Shown here piece by piece: positions 6,684 through 13,529 of a DNA stretch of 13,559 nt (positions are counted from its first letter, which is position 1; every line of letters begins with the position of its first letter). The position numbers were made by a program, and so were the translations under genes. The DNA lies in contig JAZNDR010000029.1 of NCBI GenBank assembly GCA_045588185.1, positions 1 to 13,559 on the forward strand, written 5' to 3'. The notes beneath the pieces are model-generated. The model saw nothing but the letters and a program-made list of their open reading frames with translations. It had not been told where the DNA came from and did not search any database. This DNA comes from Scatosoma sp045588185 (lineage in GTDB: Bacteria; Bacillota; Clostridia; Christensenellales; Borkfalkiaceae).

Positions 6684-7526
6684 TTATTTTACCTCCTGCT
6701 TGAACAGGTTGCAAGCGTCTTCTCTTTCGTGTACCTCGAAATCGGTATAGGTACGAGAACGGCTCATCGCCTCGTCGAAATCAATTTCGTGACCGTCGAA
6801 TTCGGGACCGTCTACGCAAGCGAATTTCATTTTACCGCCTACCGTCAAACGGCAACCGCCGCACATACCCGTGCCGTCGATCATAATCGGGTTCATGCTC
6901 GCAATCGTTTTCACGCCGTACTCTTTCGTTGTCGCGCAAACGAATTTCATCATAATAAGCGGGCCTATGGTGATAACCTCGTCAAAGGTTTCGCCCGCTT
7001 CAAGCAGTTCTTTCAAAGGCACGCAAACGTTGCCCTGTCTGCCGTACGAGCCGTCGTCCGTCATCATATGGAATTGATTAGACGCCGCTTTAAATTCCTC
7101 TTCTAAAATAACGAGGTCTTTATTTCTGAACCCGATAATAGAGGTAACCTCCGCGCCCTGTTCGTGCAGAGCTCTTGCAACGGGAAGCGCGATCGCACAA
7201 CCCACGCCGCCGCCTACTACGCAGACCTTTTTCAAACCCTCGGTGTGCGTGGGTCTGCCCAAAGGTCCGACGAAATCGGGAATAAAGTCCCCCGCGTTTT
7301 TATGGTTAAGCATTTCGGTCGACCCGCCGACGATCTGGAAAATGATCGTAACCGTGCCCGCCTTTCTGTCGTATCCCGCAATTGTGAGGGGAATACGCTC
7401 GCCGTCTTCGTCCACGCGCAGAATGATAAACTGCCCGGGAAGCGCCTTTTTCGCTACGAACGGAGCGAGAATTTCCATCTGCGTCACGGTCGGGTTCAGC
7501 GATTTTTTGCTAACGATTTGATACAT
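6684..7526 (-). CDS. nfnA: NfnA: small subunit of NADH-dependent ferredoxin:NADP+ oxidoreductase
   Basis: A 280-residue ferredoxin-NADP reductase-like subunit (also annotated sulfide dehydrogenase SudB or a dihydroorotate dehydrogenase electron-transfer subunit). It has an FAD-binding beta barrel with ERIPLTI (43-49), a Rossmann NAD(H) site with GGGVGCA (105-111), and a C-terminal [2Fe-2S] site made by Asp217, Cys222, Cys225 and Cys237. One Asp with three Cys is the ligand set known for the Thermotoga NfnAB small subunit, which favours Nfn over PyrK. I chose ATG 7526: AAGGAG lies nine bases upstream, the family length fits 280, and the reading frame upstream runs through the promoter. It is the first gene of an nfnA-nfnB operon. 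The nearest plus-strand gene, an antiporter, is divergent with a separate promoter. Confidence 0.9.
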   Translation of the reverse strand: MYQIVSKKSLNPTVTQMEILAPFVAKKALPGQFIILRVDEDGERIPLTIAGYDRKAGTVTIIFQIVGGSTEMLNHKNAGDFIPDFVGPLGRPTHTEGLKKVCVVGGGVGCAIALPVARALHEQGAEVTSIIGFRNKDLVILEEEFKAASNQFHMMTDDGSYGRQGNVCVPLKELLEAGETFDEVITIGPLIMMKFVCATTKEYGVKTIASMNPIMIDGTGMCGGCRLTVGGKMKFACVDGPEFDGHEIDFDEAMSRSRTYTDFEVHEREDACNLFKQEVK

Positions 7527-7560
7527 TCGTTTTTTCTCCTTGTTTATACTCTCACAAAAT

Positions 7561-7589
7561 ATTATACCGCACTTTTTTCCGCTTGTCAA
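7561..7589 (-). promoter_or_regulatory. Consensus promoter of nfnAB
   Basis: TTGACA (7584-7589), 17 bases, TATAAT (7561-7566) on the minus strand, all perfect. The predicted start near 7554 leaves a leader of about 28 bases carrying AAGGAG. This suggests strong constitutive expression. Confidence 0.9.
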
Positions 7590-7649
7590 TCGCTTAAACG
7601 CACTTGCCAAAAAACGAATATAAACTTTTCACACAATTTTCATTTACCC

Positions 7650-7666
7650 TGCAATTTTTATTTGCA
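7650..7666. promoter_or_regulatory. Inverted repeat overlapping the antiporter -35 box
   Basis: TGCAA, seven bases, TTGCA. The right half forms most of the -35 hexamer of the antiporter promoter, where a bound protein could block or recruit polymerase. The half-sites are short and the region is AT-rich, so chance is possible. Confidence 0.25.
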
Positions 7667-7690
7667 ATCCGTAAAAAGAAGTAGTATAAT
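7662..7690 (+). promoter_or_regulatory. Promoter of the cation:proton antiporter gene
   Basis: TTGCAA (7662-7667), 17 bases, TATAAT (7685-7690) on the plus strand. The -10 is perfect and the -35 matches four of six. Its -35 is about 72 bases from the -35 of the divergent nfnAB promoter. Confidence 0.8.
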
Positions 7691-7722
7691 ATTAACCGAT
7701 TGAACAAAAGGAAGAAATTTTT

Positions 7723-9036
7723 ATGGAATCATTATTGAGTTTGTCCATCGCTATTTTGTCGGGACTTTTACTTTCCCGACTCGCCAAATTAGCGAAGCTC
7801 CCCGCCGTAACCGCCTATCTTGTCGCGGGTATTCTCGTAGGGCCTTACGTGCTCGGCGCGTTCGGTGTTTCGGGGCTTGGTTTTACGAGAGCGGATATTG
7901 AAAACAAGACCTATTCAATTTTCTGCGACGTCGCACTCGGCTTTATCGCCTTTTCTATCGGCAACGATTTTCGCTTGTCGCAACTGAAAAAAATCGGAAA
8001 GCAAGCGACGATCGTCGGCATTTTCCAAGCGGTCGTAGCAACCGTGGTCGTGGATATCGTATTGATTGCCCTGCATTTTGCTATGCCCGACAAACTCCCC
8101 TTGCCCGTGGCGATTACACTCGGCGCTATCGCGTCCGCTACCGCGCCCGCGGCAACCTTGATGGTCGTAAAACAATATAAATCGAAAGGCCCTTTGACCG
8201 ATATGCTCCTGCCCGTCGTGGCGTTGGACGACGCGGTCGGACTGGTGCTTTTCGCTGTCTCGTTCGGGATTTCGAAAGCCATTAAATCGGGAATCATTGA
8301 TATTATTTCCATTCTCGTCGAGCCGTTATTAGAAGTCGTACTCTCACTTGGCTTGGGCTTTGCGATGGGTTTGCTGTTCAGCTTCTGCGAACGGTTTTTC
8401 CACTCCCGTTCCAAACGGCTTTCGGTGTCTATCGCGTTCGTACTGATTACGATTGCGCTTTCCATGTTAAAATTTGAAATCGGCGGCGTACATATCGGTT
8501 TCTCGTCGTTGCTCGTTTGTATGATGCTCGGTACGATGTTCTGCAATATCTGCGATTTCTCCGAGGAACTTATGGACAGAGTAGACAGATGGACTGCGCC
8601 CTTGTTCGTACTCTTCTTCGTGTTGAGCGGTGCGGAATTAGAGCTTTCCGTATTCACGGATATAATGATAGTCCTCATCGGCGTGGCGTACATTATCGCG
8701 CGTTCGGCGGGTAAATACTCGGGCGCGTACGCAAGCGCGAAATTTACCAAATGCGACGATAGTATCGTCAAATACCTCGGCGTTACCCTGCTTCCCCAAG
8801 CGGGTGTTGCGCTGGGCATGGCGTTAAAATCTTGGGAGCTTGGCGGAGCGGAAGGCGCGCTGATTGCGAATATTACGCTGTTTGCCGTTTTGATTTACGA
8901 GCTTATCGGGCCTATGCTGACCAAGATTGCTTTGACGAAAGCGGGCGATATCAACCCCGAGGGCAAGACGAGCGCACGGCACGAGCACGCCAAGAAAATG
9001 GCGGAAAAGGCGCGTGCGGAAGAACAACAAGCATAA
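7723..9036 (+). CDS. CPA2-family cation:proton antiporter
   Basis: A 437-residue integral membrane protein with about 12-13 hydrophobic segments, matching the Na+/H+ exchanger domain (PF00999 type). The N-terminal LPAVTAYLVAGILVGP (26-41) is the family's first signature. SATAPAATLMV (138-148) fits the unwound helix near the ion site, and ALDDAVGLVLF (167-177) contains the Asp169-Asp170 pair typical of electrogenic CPA2 exchangers (NapA/GerN-like), rather than the Asn-Asp of CPA1. The last 25 or so residues are charged and cytoplasmic; there is no RCK/TrkA-N domain, so it is a short form without the KefB/KefC regulatory tail. It probably exchanges Na+ or K+ for protons in pH or salt homeostasis; the ion cannot be told. 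AAGGAAG lies upstream of the ATG. It is the only plus-strand gene here and is monocistronic. Confidence 0.88.
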   Translation: MESLLSLSIAILSGLLLSRLAKLAKLPAVTAYLVAGILVGPYVLGAFGVSGLGFTRADIENKTYSIFCDVALGFIAFSIGNDFRLSQLKKIGKQATIVGIFQAVVATVVVDIVLIALHFAMPDKLPLPVAITLGAIASATAPAATLMVVKQYKSKGPLTDMLLPVVALDDAVGLVLFAVSFGISKAIKSGIIDIISILVEPLLEVVLSLGLGFAMGLLFSFCERFFHSRSKRLSVSIAFVLITIALSMLKFEIGGVHIGFSSLLVCMMLGTMFCNICDFSEELMDRVDRWTAPLFVLFFVLSGAELELSVFTDIMIVLIGVAYIIARSAGKYSGAYASAKFTKCDDSIVKYLGVTLLPQAGVALGMALKSWELGGAEGALIANITLFAVLIYELIGPMLTKIALTKAGDINPEGKTSARHEHAKKMAEKARAEEQQA

Positions 9037-9052
9037 CGGAAAAATATATATG

Positions 9053-9088
9053 AAAAGCGTTGCTTTTTTTGGAAAGCAACGCTTTTTT
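9053..9088. terminator. Bidirectional terminator between convergent genes
   Basis: AAAAGCGTTGCTTT (9053-9066) pairs perfectly with AAAGCAACGCTTTT (9073-9086) around a 6-base loop. The 14-bp stem has T runs at the 3' side on both strands, so it serves the antiporter gene (stop at 9036) and the symporter gene (stop at 9091). Confidence 0.92.
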
Positions 9089-9090
9089 GT

Positions 9091-10482
9091 TTATTCGGTT
9101 TTTGCTTTCTTCCGTTTGAATATCATGGAGCGGAACAGCAGGATATTCATTGCCGCGAAGAATACGACTAAAATTACGAAAGTTAAAAGCGGTTCTTTGG
9201 GCGCGAGCGTTGCAAGCAACATCATCGGGAACCCGAATACGATTGCAGGGAAGTTTTGATACACGAGGTTATCCGCCGCGGGCGTTTGGAAGTCGCCGTC
9301 TAATTCGCGGAGCAGGATAATACCCGTGCTCGCCGTGCCCGTCAGCATACCGTACATCATTAGGAACTGCTCGTTTTCGTATTTTTTAAAGAGTGTCTTT
9401 GCTACGAGCAGATTGTATGTATAGGTGACACCGAACCCTACCACACCGAGGATTAAGAGCACTGCCCAGTACTGCTTTATCAAATCGAGGCGAATTGCCG
9501 CGATACCCGCCACGACCATAATATCGAAGAAGAAATTACTGATACGGGTGAGTAGGAAGTTGTTGGTGTATTGCCGTTTGACGATTTTCCTTTTGTTGAG
9601 GAATTTCATAATCGCCTTGATAAGGGTTGCCGTCAGCACACCGATAAGGAAGTTAAAGCCGAAGATAACCGAGCGCATACCGGGGAGCAATAATCCAAGC
9701 CCGTACATAATGGAGAACGCCAAAACATACGCCACGAAGATAAACGCGATTTGTACGGTGATCTTGTCGATACTGCCGTTCATCGGTATCTCGCCGTTGT
9801 CTTGCACCTGCGCTTCTGTCAGTCTTTCGTCCTTGGGCGCAAGCACCTTGACTTTGCCCTTTTTCTTTAAGATGTTGAGGTGGATAACGCCGCCGATACT
9901 CGCGCTTAAAAACCCGAGCGCGGCAACCGTCAAGCCGAAGCTTCTGCCACCGACGAAGCCGTAATCGTTTTCGTAGATAGTACCGTAATTGAGGGCTTGC
10001 CCCGTGCCCTGACCGTAACCGAACGGCAATAATATTCCCGCCACGGGGAAGAAATCGGTAACGATGAGCGCAACTATCATGGTAATACCCATTCCAAAAA
10101 CCGCCTGCAAGAGGTAGGTGGAAACGGTGGTAACGCCCGTATTAAAAATTTCGATATTGCGTTCTTTCGTTAGTTTTTTATCAGACGATTTCAAGGTGCT
10201 GGCGATAAATCCGAGCGCAAGCGCGTGATAGGTAATTATTTCCATCGTACTCATACCGTTTCCGCCGAAAAACGCGGTATCAAACAACAGCTTACCCGTA
10301 ATGGATTGATAAATCACGCTGATAATAAGCAAGAGAATACCGCCCAACACGGAAGTGGGAATCAGCGACGCGCGCAAGAACCCGACTCGGCGTTTTAAAA
10401 CGTTTGCCGCCAATAAACTCAATAACAGCGTTGCAATGAGGTTGATAAACCCCCATACCTCAAAGTCCCAAAAATTTTCCAT
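9091..10482 (-). CDS. gltS: GltS-like sodium:glutamate (ESS family) symporter
   Basis: A roughly 463-residue membrane protein with two halves typical of the ESS family. The first half has the IPTSVLGG segment (41-48) and the re-entrant loop GYGQGTGQA (about 155-163). The second half has the matching loop MLTGTASTG (about 380-388). The halves are joined by a charged cytoplasmic linker (about 205-240). Known members import glutamate with sodium at the plasma membrane. This protein is longer than the roughly 400 residues of E. coli GltS because of the linker and extra C-terminal segment, so substrate specificity is uncertain. The start ATG 10482 has AAGGAG just upstream, inside the 3' end of the acyltransferase gene, which it overlaps by 23 bases. 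It has no promoter of its own that I can see and should be co-transcribed and translationally coupled with that gene. Confidence 0.82.
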   Translation of the reverse strand: MENFWDFEVWGFINLIATLLLSLLAANVLKRRVGFLRASLIPTSVLGGILLLIISVIYQSITGKLLFDTAFFGGNGMSTMEIITYHALALGFIASTLKSSDKKLTKERNIEIFNTGVTTVSTYLLQAVFGMGITMIVALIVTDFFPVAGILLPFGYGQGTGQALNYGTIYENDYGFVGGRSFGLTVAALGFLSASIGGVIHLNILKKKGKVKVLAPKDERLTEAQVQDNGEIPMNGSIDKITVQIAFIFVAYVLAFSIMYGLGLLLPGMRSVIFGFNFLIGVLTATLIKAIMKFLNKRKIVKRQYTNNFLLTRISNFFFDIMVVAGIAAIRLDLIKQYWAVLLILGVVGFGVTYTYNLLVAKTLFKKYENEQFLMMYGMLTGTASTGIILLRELDGDFQTPAADNLVYQNFPAIVFGFPMMLLATLAPKEPLLTFVILVVFFAAMNILLFRSMIFKRKKAKTE

Positions 10483-11674
10483 TTCCGTCTCCTTTTTTCA
10501 GGTTTTGATAGCGGTAGAAGGTATGCACGAATTTGAGTGCGTTAAACCGTTTATCGCCTTTGAATTGATATACTTTATCGCCGTGGTATACGTTGAGCTT
10601 ATTCCTGCCCAAAACGGTAAGCGCGTGCGTTTCATCGAATAAAAAGCTGTATCTTTCCTTGTCTGCTTCCACTTCTAATCGGTTTCCGTGCAGCGTGAGC
10701 TTCGCACTTTCGTGTAAAAGCCGTTTGTTTTTATAGAGAACGACCTCGGACATTCGCGCCGTTTCCGTCCACATCGGCGTATCGTAATAACGGGATATAT
10801 CCAACGCATTCATATAATCGCACTGCGCATCGTACCATTCTCCCACGAAACGGTAAGGAAATTCAAAACCGACACCCTCTAACTCTTTCGTCGGCAAATA
10901 ACGGATTTTTCTGTCGCAACGCTTGCAACGGACGATATCCTTATCGCTTTCAAAGTTAGAAAGACCGCAATACGGACACCAGTACACCGTCCGTTCCAAA
11001 TACTGCGCCAGCCGTTTGCTTTTAAACTCGCCGTCCGCTTGGTTTTCGTTGACGGATAATTCGTTTTGCAAAAGCTCGTAAAACGCCTCGTCGGAAAGCG
11101 ATTTATACTCTTCGGGCTCTATCACACGGGTAACGCCCGCCGTCATTCTGCCCTTGCGAACGTCGTCCGCCCAACGGGGCTGTACGCCGTACCCGCCCTC
11201 GATTTTATAAATCGCAACGGGAAGTTTAAGCGCCCGCGCAAGCCCCACGATCGCGGGCTTGAAATATTCGGTTTTTCCGCTGTAAGTGCGGTTGCCCTCT
11301 GGCGCGAGCGCAATCGTACCGCCCTCTTTGGCTACTCGCATACAATCGAGCACCGCCCGCGCGTCCGTCGCCTGTTTTTTAATGGGAATAGGCGCGATCG
11401 CCCAACGGATAAATTTCGATATTTTACCGTTGGAGAACAAGTCTTCGCTCGCCACGATATAAATAGGCTTTTTAAAGGAAAGCATAATAAAGAACTGGTC
11501 GAACGGCGTTTGGTGGTTCATCATAATCAAATATTGCCGTTTGCCCTGTTCCTTGAATTTGCGGATTTTCGCGCGGTATTTGATACGGATATACGGTTTC
11601 AGAATCCCCCAAACGACGAGATTTCGTACAACGCGGTGTCTGAATTTTAGCCATTTTTTCTTTTTCTTCGCCAT
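10460..11674 (-). CDS. PlsC-like 1-acylglycerol-3-phosphate acyltransferase with zinc ribbon
   Basis: A 404-residue protein. The N-terminal half is a lysophospholipid acyltransferase domain: catalytic NHxxxxD motif with His54 and Asp59, and the substrate-binding EGNRT (126-130) corresponding to the EGTRS block, followed by LPVAIYKI. Such enzymes acylate lysophosphatidic acid at the inner membrane face to form phosphatidic acid. After about residue 225 comes a four-cysteine zinc ribbon (C233, C236, C250, C253) and a C-terminal domain of about 150 residues that I cannot name. Ordinary PlsC ends near 240-250 residues, so this is an extended form. The N-terminus is very lysine-rich, which suits membrane attachment. 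ATG 11674 has GGAG nine bases upstream. The gene has its own promoter, preceded by a possible 8-codon ORF, and leads the operon with the GltS-like gene. Acyl substrate is unknown. Confidence 0.85.
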   Translation of the reverse strand: MAKKKKKWLKFRHRVVRNLVVWGILKPYIRIKYRAKIRKFKEQGKRQYLIMMNHQTPFDQFFIMLSFKKPIYIVASEDLFSNGKISKFIRWAIAPIPIKKQATDARAVLDCMRVAKEGGTIALAPEGNRTYSGKTEYFKPAIVGLARALKLPVAIYKIEGGYGVQPRWADDVRKGRMTAGVTRVIEPEEYKSLSDEAFYELLQNELSVNENQADGEFKSKRLAQYLERTVYWCPYCGLSNFESDKDIVRCKRCDRKIRYLPTKELEGVGFEFPYRFVGEWYDAQCDYMNALDISRYYDTPMWTETARMSEVVLYKNKRLLHESAKLTLHGNRLEVEADKERYSFLFDETHALTVLGRNKLNVYHGDKVYQFKGDKRFNALKFVHTFYRYQNLKKGDGNGKFLGL

Positions 11675-11677
11675 ATC

Positions 11678-11704
11678 CTACTGCTCCAACGCATAGTATT
11701 TCAT
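11678..11704 (-). CDS. Possible 8-residue leaderless upstream ORF
   Basis: ATG at 11704 opens MKYYALEQ and stops with TAG, four bases before the acyltransferase ATG. The ATG lies exactly 7 bases past the -10 box, as in yfhO, so if transcription starts there the peptide could be read without a leader. The GGAG that serves the acyltransferase lies within its last codons, so translation could influence the next start. It may equally be chance; treat it as a candidate only. Confidence 0.25.
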   Translation of the reverse strand: MKYYALEQ

Positions 11705-11711
11705 TGTATTT

Positions 11712-11740
11712 ATTATAGCACTTTTCTTTTTTCTTGTAAA
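11712..11740 (-). promoter_or_regulatory. Promoter of the acyltransferase-symporter operon
   Basis: TTTACA (11735-11740), 17 bases ending in GTGC, TATAAT (11712-11717) on the minus strand. The predicted start is near 11704-11705. From spacer to just past the -10, 16 of 17 bases match the yfhO promoter. Confidence 0.87.
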
Positions 11741-11785
11741 GTTGATAAATCAAGAAGTTGTAAATTTTTTCAAATTTTCACAAAC

Positions 11786-11814
11786 GAAGCGGAGCGTTTT
11801 ATCCGCTCCGCTTC
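11786..11814 (-). terminator. Terminator-like hairpin after the dehydrogenase gene
   Basis: GAAGCGGAGCG and CGCTCCGCTTC form a perfect 11-bp stem around a 7-base loop, 17 bases after the stop codon. The following T run on the minus strand is weak (CGTTTGTG), so termination may be partial. The core AGCGGAGC is the same as in the nfnAB terminator. Confidence 0.75.
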
Positions 11815-11830
11815 CCTTTCGTTCCCGAAA

Positions 11831-12667
11831 TTATTTCTTTTTCTTCTTTTTAAATTCTTTCATACCGTTCGTGGAACCGCCATCGCAAAGCACGTCCACG
11901 CCCGCAAGATACCCGTTTCTTTCGTCTGCTACCGTCGCCAACGCATAGCCGAGTTCTTCGGGTTTACCCATTCTTTCTTCCGCCGAGAACGGAATAAGCA
12001 TACCGCCGTCTTTTGCTTCGAGGTTGCCCATATCCGTTGCGATAAGACCGGGGCTGAGCGATACCACACGGATACCTTTCAGTCCGTATTCGAACGCACA
12101 TTTCTTCGCGTACCATACGACGAAATTCTTGGACAGCGAATACGCAAAGCCTTTGCGCTGATATTCGCCCTTGGGCAGACTGCTCTTTTTGACGAGTTTT
12201 TTCAAGAACGCTTCCTCGTCCGTTTCCGCAAGCGGATACGCTTTCTTGGGAATAATGAAATTCGGCAGGATATACGCCGAGTTAGAGGATACGTCTACGA
12301 TAACGCTTCCCGCGTTCATTACCTTTGAAAACTCCTGATTTACGTACACCGTGCCAAGCGCGTTAATACGCAAAATGCTTTCCTGTGTGCCTTTCATTGC
12401 AGGCGATACGCCCGCCGCGTTGATAACGTTTTTGATTTCGCCAAGCTCGCTTGCGAATTTCACAAGCTCTTGCACGCTTTCACGCGAAGAGGTGTCGCAA
12501 GTCTTTGCATACGCTTCAAAGCCCAAAGCTTTCAGCTCCTCCACGCCCTTTTCTAATTTGGACATCGTTCTGCCCGAAATTACGATGATTTTGTCCTTGG
12601 GCATATACTTCGCGGCTTCCAAACCCATACCGCTTCCGCCGCCCGTAATGACGCATACGTTTGCCAT
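11831..12667 (-). CDS. Short-chain dehydrogenase/reductase (SDR family)
   Basis: A 278-residue NAD(P)-dependent oxidoreductase with classical SDR landmarks: cofactor motif TGGGSGMG (8-15), NAAG (83-86), catalytic Asn102, Ser at 127-130, Tyr176 and Lys180 (YSLSK), and SPG (205-207). Between Ser and Tyr there are about 46 residues rather than the usual dozen or so. This insertion resembles the one in 3-alpha-hydroxysteroid dehydrogenase/carbonyl reductase of Comamonas testosteroni, which hints at a carbonyl or sterol-type substrate but does not prove it. The protein ends in a run of six lysines. GGGAG lies about 10 bases before the ATG. Its promoter is embedded in the end of the MFS gene, so the two may also be linked by read-through. 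Substrate and direction are unknown. Confidence 0.87.
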   Translation of the reverse strand: MANVCVITGGGSGMGLEAAKYMPKDKIIVISGRTMSKLEKGVEELKALGFEAYAKTCDTSSRESVQELVKFASELGEIKNVINAAGVSPAMKGTQESILRINALGTVYVNQEFSKVMNAGSVIVDVSSNSAYILPNFIIPKKAYPLAETDEEAFLKKLVKKSSLPKGEYQRKGFAYSLSKNFVVWYAKKCAFEYGLKGIRVVSLSPGLIATDMGNLEAKDGGMLIPFSAEERMGKPEELGYALATVADERNGYLAGVDVLCDGGSTNGMKEFKKKKKK

Positions 12668-12703
12668 ATTATTTTTTCTCCCTATGATTTATTTTGTATT
12701 TTT

Positions 12704-12733
12704 ATTATATCACGGTTTTATCCGTGTTGTCAA
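12704..12733 (-). promoter_or_regulatory. Promoter of the SDR gene, embedded in the MFS gene end
   Basis: TTGACA (12728-12733), 18 bases, TATAAT (12704-12709) on the minus strand. The hexamers overlap the last codons and the TAA stop of the MFS gene. The predicted start is near 12697, with a 30-base leader carrying GGGAG. Confidence 0.82.
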
Positions 12734-13529
12734 CTTTTGCAATCGGCTTTTTCATAGATTTCCATATATATAAATAGAGGAAGATCGCCGCGAGCGGGAA
12801 AAGCATACCCACGCACATACCCGCTTTCATACCGAGTTGTTCCACCGTTATCCCCAGCGTTTGCGCCAGCGACGCTCCGCCCGAGCTCGCCATTACCGCG
12901 TCCGTTACCGAACCCACGAGCTGCGGTCCTACCGACGCGCCGAGGTCGCCCCCCGCCGCCATCATCGCAAAGATAAATACTCCGCCCGTAGGGAATTTTT
13001 CCGAAGCGACGATTAAGTTCCCCGGCCAAAGCATTGCCACGCAAAAGCCGGTCAAACCGCAAGCAAGCAAGCCTATCACGGGCACGCCCACGAACGCCGC
13101 CGTGGCGTAACACACCGTTGCGCCCACCGCGCCGAAAAATAATACTTTGCCGATATTTTTGCCCATTTTCGCATACAGACTTCTGCCCAAGCCCAGCATA
13201 AGCGCAAACAACGCCACGCCGAAAATATCCCCCCAAACCTTGGAAATACCGAGTGCCTGTTCAATGTACCCCGACGCCCATTGTGCCATCGTACATTCGC
13301 TTGCTCCGCCGAGGAATATCGCAAACACGCAAAGCCAAAGCCATTTGTCTTTGAAATACGCAAGCGCGCCCATGGTGCGGTTGGGCGTTTCCATTTTCGG
13401 CACGCTGACCCCCGCGTAAAGTATCGCGGAAACGAGCGGTATTAAAGTGAAAAACAACGCGAGATACTGCCAGTGCTTCGCATCGAACACGAGCAAGAAC
13501 AGCGTGCAAATCAGAACGACGAACACCAC
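12705..13529 (-). CDS. MFS transporter, C-terminal part; 5' end disrupted or cut
   Basis: About 274 residues with 7-8 hydrophobic segments, the second half and a little more of a major facilitator transporter. LWPGNLIVASEKFPTGG followed by AAGGDLGASVGP resembles the segment LWPGT...FPTGG...AGDLG of sugar- or fucose-permease-like MFS proteins. There is no true N-terminus. GTG 13529 is simply the first possible start codon in frame, and family-like sequence continues upstream of it (LHSVYAWG, positions 13530-13553, matching the family's LHSFYCWG). That is stopped by an in-frame TAA at 13554-13556, three bases from the window edge. Either the gene is frameshifted there, or the sequence is wrong near an assembly end. 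The substrate is unknown. The gene ends inside the SDR promoter. Confidence 0.78.
   Translation of the reverse strand: MVFVVLICTLFLLVFDAKHWQYLALFFTLIPLVSAILYAGVSVPKMETPNRTMGALAYFKDKWLWLCVFAIFLGGASECTMAQWASGYIEQALGISKVWGDIFGVALFALMLGLGRSLYAKMGKNIGKVLFFGAVGATVCYATAAFVGVPVIGLLACGLTGFCVAMLWPGNLIVASEKFPTGGVFIFAMMAAGGDLGASVGPQLVGSVTDAVMASSGGASLAQTLGITVEQLGMKAGMCVGMLFPLAAIFLYLYIWKSMKKPIAKVDNTDKTVI
12711..12726. promoter_or_regulatory. Operator-like dyad between -35 and -10 of the SDR promoter
   Basis: CACGG, six bases, CCGTG fill most of the promoter spacer. This is the classic position for a repressor or MerR-type regulator. It is also the last possible hairpin of the MFS transcript, but the stem is only 5 bp and no T run follows, so I favour an operator over a terminator. 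No regulator gene is in the window. Confidence 0.4.

Noticed and set aside
7527..7610. Longer N-terminus for NfnA starting at 7610
   Set aside because: The extension spans the consensus promoter and lacks homology; ATG 7526 has a good ribosome binding site and the family's length.
7911..8819. A 302-codon open frame on the minus strand
   Set aside because: It lies wholly antisense within the antiporter gene, its product is rich in Ser, Thr and Asn without domain motifs, and the antiporter is unmistakable on the other strand.
11066..11650. A 194-codon open frame on the plus strand
   Set aside because: Antisense to the acyltransferase, whose catalytic motifs fix the true frame.
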